DNA of 19,567 bases from Ignavibacteriales bacterium (lineage in GTDB: Bacteria > Bacteroidota > Ignavibacteria > Ignavibacteriales > Ignavibacteriaceae): contig JAGUXE010000411.1 in the NCBI GenBank assembly GCA_020061995.1, positions 1 to 19,567 on the forward strand, read 5' to 3'. The translations under genes were made by a program, and so were the position numbers. How positions within the stretch are numbered: the stretch's first letter is position 1; each line of letters begins with the position of its first letter. Below are positions 15,738 to 19,567 of the stretch, piece after piece. Under the pieces are notes generated by a model. The model was not told where the DNA came from. It searched no databases and saw nothing but the letters and a program-made list of their open reading frames with translations.

Positions 15738-17270
15738 ATGGAATTTCTTAAAACTTTAGGAATTGAAGAAAAAAATTATGGCGCATCAACGGGTCGTGAA
15801 TGGCTTACAACAACATCTGAGGGAGAATTAAAAATCAGTTCACCTGTGGATGGGAAATTTATTGCTTCTGTTTATCAAGGTTCGCAAGCCGATTATGAAT
15901 TAATAATTAATAAATCAAAAGAAGCCTATTTGGAATGGCGTAAAATGCCGGCTCCTAAAAGAGGGGAGATTGTTAGGCAAATCGGATTGAAGTTACGTGA
16001 ATATAAAGAATCTCTTGCTGCTCTTGTCTCTTATGAGATGGGAAAATCTCTTCAAGAAGGTTTAGGCGAAGTTCAAGAAATGATTGACATTTGTGACTTT
16101 GCAGTAGGACTGTCACGCCAATTGTATGGTTTTACAATGCACTCAGAAAGACCAAGTCATCGTATGTATGATCAATATCATCCATTGGGAATAGTTGCAA
16201 CTGTTTCAGCATTTAATTTTCCCGTTGCTGTATGGTCATGGAATGCAATGATTGCTGCTGTTTGTGGAAATGTTAATCTTTGGAAACCTTCATCAAAAGT
16301 ACCGTTAACAGCTGTTGCCGTTCAAAAATTGACTGCTCAAGTTCTTGCTGATAATAATTTACCTGAAGGAATATTTTCTTTAATAGTCGGTAAAGGTTCT
16401 ACGATTGGTGAAAGATTATTAAATGATAAAGATATTCCTCTAATTTCTGTTACCGGTTCAACACCTGTAGGAAAACATGCAGCAGAAGTTATTGCAAAAA
16501 GATTTGGTCGTGTAATACTTGAACTTGGCGGTAATAATTCGATAATTATTACTCCAGATGCTGATTTAAAAATTGCTGTTCCGGCTGTAGTTTTCGGTGC
16601 TGTTGGAACTGCGGGACAAAGATGTACTTCAACACGAAGATTGATTATTCATGAATCTATTTATGATAAAGTGAAGGATGTAGTTGTAAAAGCATATTCA
16701 AGTTTAAGAATCGGAGATCCGCTTGATCAAAATAATCATGTTGGTCCATTGATTGATAAAAATGCAGTTACTGTTTTCCTTAATGCTATTGAACAGGCTA
16801 AGATTCAAGGAGGTAAAGTATTATTTGGTGGTGAGCCATTATCAGGCGAAGGTTATGAATCGGGTTGTTATGTAAAACCGGCGTTAATTGAGGCTGAAAA
16901 TCATTATCATATAGTTCAAGAAGAAACATTCGCACCTATTCTTTATCTTATAAAATATAGTGGTGAAGTAACCAACGCAATAGAGTTGAATAACAATGTA
17001 GTACAAGGATTGTCCTCATCAATATTTACAAATAATTTACGTGAAGCTGAAGAGTTCTTATCAGCATGGGGATCCGATTGCGGAATTGCAAATGTTAATA
17101 TTGGTACTTCCGGAGCTGAAATAGGTGGAGCATTTGGTGGTGAAAAAGAGACAGGCGGCGGTCGTGAGTCCGGTTCGGATTCATGGAAATTATATATGAG
17201 ACGACAGACCAATACTATCAATTATGGAAAAACTTTACCTTTAGCTCAAGGAATTAAATTCGAACTTTAG
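15738..17270 (+). CDS. ALDH7-type aldehyde dehydrogenase (alpha-aminoadipic semialdehyde dehydrogenase-like)
   Basis: A 510-residue soluble NAD(P)-dependent aldehyde dehydrogenase. The general base E262 lies in LELGGNN and the nucleophile C296 in GTAGQRCTSTRRL. FNFPVAVWSWNAM and LWKPSSKVPLTA mark the cofactor-binding region, and the C-terminus has GGAFGGEKETGGGRESGSD. The opening block around FLKTLGIEEKNYGASTG and the PVAVW form point to the ALDH7 (antiquitin/AmaB) group, which oxidises 2-aminoadipate 6-semialdehyde in lysine breakdown and can detoxify other aldehydes. Length matches the group. No other lysine-degradation gene is in the window, so a detoxifying role is as likely. CGGAGCAG just upstream supplies the ribosome site. 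The acyl-CoA synthetase follows after 48 bp and may be cotranscribed. Confidence 0.88.
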   Translation: MEFLKTLGIEEKNYGASTGREWLTTTSEGELKISSPVDGKFIASVYQGSQADYELIINKSKEAYLEWRKMPAPKRGEIVRQIGLKLREYKESLAALVSYEMGKSLQEGLGEVQEMIDICDFAVGLSRQLYGFTMHSERPSHRMYDQYHPLGIVATVSAFNFPVAVWSWNAMIAAVCGNVNLWKPSSKVPLTAVAVQKLTAQVLADNNLPEGIFSLIVGKGSTIGERLLNDKDIPLISVTGSTPVGKHAAEVIAKRFGRVILELGGNNSIIITPDADLKIAVPAVVFGAVGTAGQRCTSTRRLIIHESIYDKVKDVVVKAYSSLRIGDPLDQNNHVGPLIDKNAVTVFLNAIEQAKIQGGKVLFGGEPLSGEGYESGCYVKPALIEAENHYHIVQEETFAPILYLIKYSGEVTNAIELNNNVVQGLSSSIFTNNLREAEEFLSAWGSDCGIANVNIGTSGAEIGGAFGGEKETGGGRESGSDSWKLYMRRQTNTINYGKTLPLAQGIKFEL

Positions 17271-17318
17271 TTCAGATCTTTATGCAGTTTTATTGAAAAA
17301 TAATTTTCAGAGAAGATA

Positions 17319-19223
17319 ATGCAACGAACAATTCCTCAAATGTTTGAAAATAGTGTCTCAAAATATTCTAAAAATATTTTGATGTGGGAAAAACGTACCG
17401 ATAAATATGAAGGTACGACTTACAAAGAGATACATAAGTTAGTAAGAAGTTTTGCAGCAGGTCTTTTAAGTTTAGGATTAAATAAAGGAGATCGTGCTGC
17501 GCTAATTTCAGAAGGTAGAAATGATTGGGTGATGAGTGAGCTTGCAGTACTTTACATCGGGGCTATTAACGTCCCGATTTCTGTAAAGATAGATGAACTC
17601 TCTGATTTGAAATTTAGAATCTCCCATTCAGGGTGTAAATTTGTTATTGTTTCGGGGAATCATTTCCATAAAATCAAGAAGATAAAAAATGATCTGCCCG
17701 AATTAGAAAAGATAATTTTACTTGATGCTCAAGCAACTTATGACAAAGATGAAATCTTTAAAGATGATATCTTCAATCATGGCAATGCTTTTCTCAATGA
17801 GCATGAAAATGATTTTAATAAAATTGTCAATTCTATAACCGAATCAGATTATGCAAACATCTGTTATACTTCCGGGACAACTGCAGATCCTAAAGGGATA
17901 GTTTTAACCCACCGTAATTATACTTCTAATGTAGAACAGGCAACTTCATTGTTACCGATTCCCGAATCTTATTGTTCTTTATTGATTTTACCATGGGATC
18001 ATTCATTTGCACATACAGCCGGAATCTACACCCTTATGAAAAACGGGGCGAGTATGGCTTCAGTACAGATAGGTAAAACACCACTCGAAACTTTGAAGAA
18101 TGTTCCGATAAATATAAAAGAAATAAAACCGACCTTTCTTTTGAGTGTCCCGGCTTTGGCTAAAAATTTCAGAAAAAACATTGAAAAAGGAATTAGAGAA
18201 AAAGGGGAAAAGGTTGAAAAACTATTCAACAAAGCTTTAAATTTAGCATACGAGTATAATGGTAACGGCTTCAACCGTGGAAGTGGATTTAAATTCTTAA
18301 AAAAACCTCTCTACAAATTATTCGATAAAATTATTTTTAGTAAAATCCGTGAAGGTTTCGGGGGTAAGTTAGAATTTTTTATTGGTGGCGGTGCATTGCT
18401 TGATATCGAATTACAAAAATTTTTCTATGCAATCGGAATCCCGATGTTTCAAGGATACGGGTTATCGGAAGCAGCGCCGATAATTTCAGCAAATGTTCCT
18501 GCTAAACATAAACTTGGTTCCTCGGGATCTATTGTAGAGAATTTAGAAATTAAAATTTGTGATGATAAAGGAAATTCCCTCAAAATCGGAGAACGAGGCG
18601 AGATTGTTGTAAAGGGGGAAAACGTGATGGTCGGTTATTGGAAAAACGAAAAAGCTACCAAAGAAACTCTACGTGATGGTTGGTTATATACGGGTGATTT
18701 AGGTTATATTGATCATGATGGGTTTTTATATGTTCTTGGACGAAGTAAAAGTTTGTTGATTGGGAGCGATGGTGAAAAATATAGCCCGGAAGGTATTGAA
18801 GAGATGATTACCGAGCATTCACCATTTATTGAACAAATAATGCTTTACAATAATCAATCTCCTTATACGACAGCATTAATTGTTCCGAATAAAGATGCAA
18901 TTTTTAATTATATTAAGATTAATAACATTGATATTAAAACTGAAACAGGACAAGATTCGATTTTGAAAAAGATCGAATCTGAAATCGATGAATTTAAATC
19001 CGGAGGGAATTATGCAAATATGTTTCCCGAAAGATGGCTTCCTTCAGCAATAGCAGTTCTAGGTGAGGGTTTTACGGAACAGAATAAGTTTCTTAATTCA
19101 ACTCTAAAAATGGTTCGCGGGAAAATTGTTGAGTTCTACCAAAGACGCATAGATTACCTTTATACTGTGGAGGCAAGGAATATTTGTAATTCACAAAATC
19201 GAAATATTATCGGAAGGTTATAG
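17319..19223 (+). CDS. Long-chain acyl-CoA synthetase-like AMP-forming ligase
   Basis: A 634-residue member of the ANL adenylating family that activates a carboxylic acid with ATP and then loads CoA. The P-loop-like motif is Y183-T-S-G-T-T-A189-D-P-K-G193; position 189 is Ala where most members have Gly. GYGLSEAAP (379-387) is the A5 region, and DGWLYTGDLGYIDHDGF from residue 453 holds the ribose-binding Asp460. GRSKSLLIGSDGEKYSP leads into the small C-terminal domain, and a middle insertion around residues 285-345 is typical of long-chain fatty acyl-CoA ligases (FadD15-like). No membrane helix is visible; such enzymes are usually peripheral. AGAGAAG precedes the start. The upstream ALDH makes a carboxylate product, so aldehyde-to-acid-to-CoA coupling is possible but unproven. 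Confidence 0.85.
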   Translation: MQRTIPQMFENSVSKYSKNILMWEKRTDKYEGTTYKEIHKLVRSFAAGLLSLGLNKGDRAALISEGRNDWVMSELAVLYIGAINVPISVKIDELSDLKFRISHSGCKFVIVSGNHFHKIKKIKNDLPELEKIILLDAQATYDKDEIFKDDIFNHGNAFLNEHENDFNKIVNSITESDYANICYTSGTTADPKGIVLTHRNYTSNVEQATSLLPIPESYCSLLILPWDHSFAHTAGIYTLMKNGASMASVQIGKTPLETLKNVPINIKEIKPTFLLSVPALAKNFRKNIEKGIREKGEKVEKLFNKALNLAYEYNGNGFNRGSGFKFLKKPLYKLFDKIIFSKIREGFGGKLEFFIGGGALLDIELQKFFYAIGIPMFQGYGLSEAAPIISANVPAKHKLGSSGSIVENLEIKICDDKGNSLKIGERGEIVVKGENVMVGYWKNEKATKETLRDGWLYTGDLGYIDHDGFLYVLGRSKSLLIGSDGEKYSPEGIEEMITEHSPFIEQIMLYNNQSPYTTALIVPNKDAIFNYIKINNIDIKTETGQDSILKKIESEIDEFKSGGNYANMFPERWLPSAIAVLGEGFTEQNKFLNSTLKMVRGKIVEFYQRRIDYLYTVEARNICNSQNRNIIGRL

Positions 19224-19366
19224 GAAATTTTTAGACTTAAATTCAAAATTATTGAGATGGGGTATTTTTTCTCGAAATTTTAATTTATCTTTCGTTTCAA
19301 TAGTTATATACTGGTTTAATTAGAAAAGTAAAAAAAAATGATTATCGATCTATATTTGGTGTAGAA

Positions 19367-19567
19367 ATGGGAAATCAGCAAATTATTTTAATAATGTTAT
19401 CTTTTATTGTTACAGGGTTAGCAATCGCCCTCGGTATCAAGTACTATGAATCATGGAAAGTTGATTCAGAGCGATCACAAATAATAACAAAAGCTAATGT
19501 GATTGCTGACTTTGCCGATGCATATTATCTTAAACCCATACAATTAGGGGGTGGAGGAAACTCGTAC
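19367..19567 (+). CDS. Membrane-anchored protein, 3' partial, unknown function
   Basis: 67 codons are visible and the frame is open at the window end. It starts MGNQQII, followed by a hydrophobic helix (about residues 5-24), a charged stretch and KPIQLGGGGNSY at the edge. The short N-terminal anchor followed by a polar region is type IV pilin-like in layout, though no prepilin-peptidase G-F/T-L-x-E motif is seen. I associate this N-terminus and the GGGGNS tag with uncharacterised proteins of Ignavibacteria-type bacteria. No strong Shine-Dalgarno precedes the ATG. Function not assignable. Confidence 0.6.
   Translation, partial: MGNQQIILIMLSFIVTGLAIALGIKYYESWKVDSERSQIITKANVIADFADAYYLKPIQLGGGGNSY

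Noticed and set aside
16943..17221. A 92-codon minus-strand ORF in the aldehyde dehydrogenase.
   Set aside because: It is antisense to the conserved C-terminal region; proline/serine-rich composition typical of a shadow frame.

Overview
The window is AT-rich bacterial DNA with short intergenic gaps and no encoded CCA on its tRNAs. It most resembles a member of the Ignavibacteria, the Chlorobi-side lineage of Bacteroidota. That placement is inferred from two things: a Kgd-type fused 2-oxoglutarate enzyme outside Actinobacteria, and an N-terminal fragment at the right edge (short membrane anchor, then a KPIQLGGGGNSY segment) of a kind I associate with that group. No 16S gene or other decisive phylogenetic marker is present.

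Layout. Positions 1-2761 hold a tight three-gene operon: the C-terminal two thirds of a cyclic-2,3-diphosphoglycerate-synthetase-like GTPase-fold protein, carbamate kinase and ornithine carbamoyltransferase. It is closed by a good intrinsic terminator. Next come an EamA transporter (+) and pdxH (-), which converge and overlap by 20 bp. Divergent from pdxH is a 1191-residue kgd-like gene carrying E2-acyltransferase and E1-decarboxylase modules in one chain. Two tRNA genes (Gly-CCC, Val-UAC) and a terminator follow.

Positions 8500-12900 form a looser, accessory-looking section. It holds two short lipoproteins, a UbiA-family prenyltransferase, a small membrane protein, a 41-codon single-pass membrane ORF and a decayed copy of the second lipoprotein gene. 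An approximately 95-nt repeat occurs three times here, each time just after a gene end. The intact second lipoprotein gene is therefore bracketed by direct repeats, and its broken paralogue carries the third copy.

Positions 12900-19567 return to ordinary genes: an exported FGE/sulfatase-fold protein that lacks one of the two catalytic cysteines, a helical-repeat protein, an orphan WbpB/WlbA-type sugar-nucleotide dehydrogenase, an ALDH7-type aldehyde dehydrogenase, a long-chain acyl-CoA synthetase-like protein and the start of a membrane-anchored protein cut by the window edge.

Functionally the window mixes carbamoyl-phosphate/ornithine metabolism, a 2-oxoglutarate node of central metabolism, PLP supply and aldehyde/fatty-acid handling. 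I see no CRISPR, phage, IS element, rRNA or classical defence system. The most unusual structure is the gene-repeat-gene-repeat arrangement at 8530-12778.
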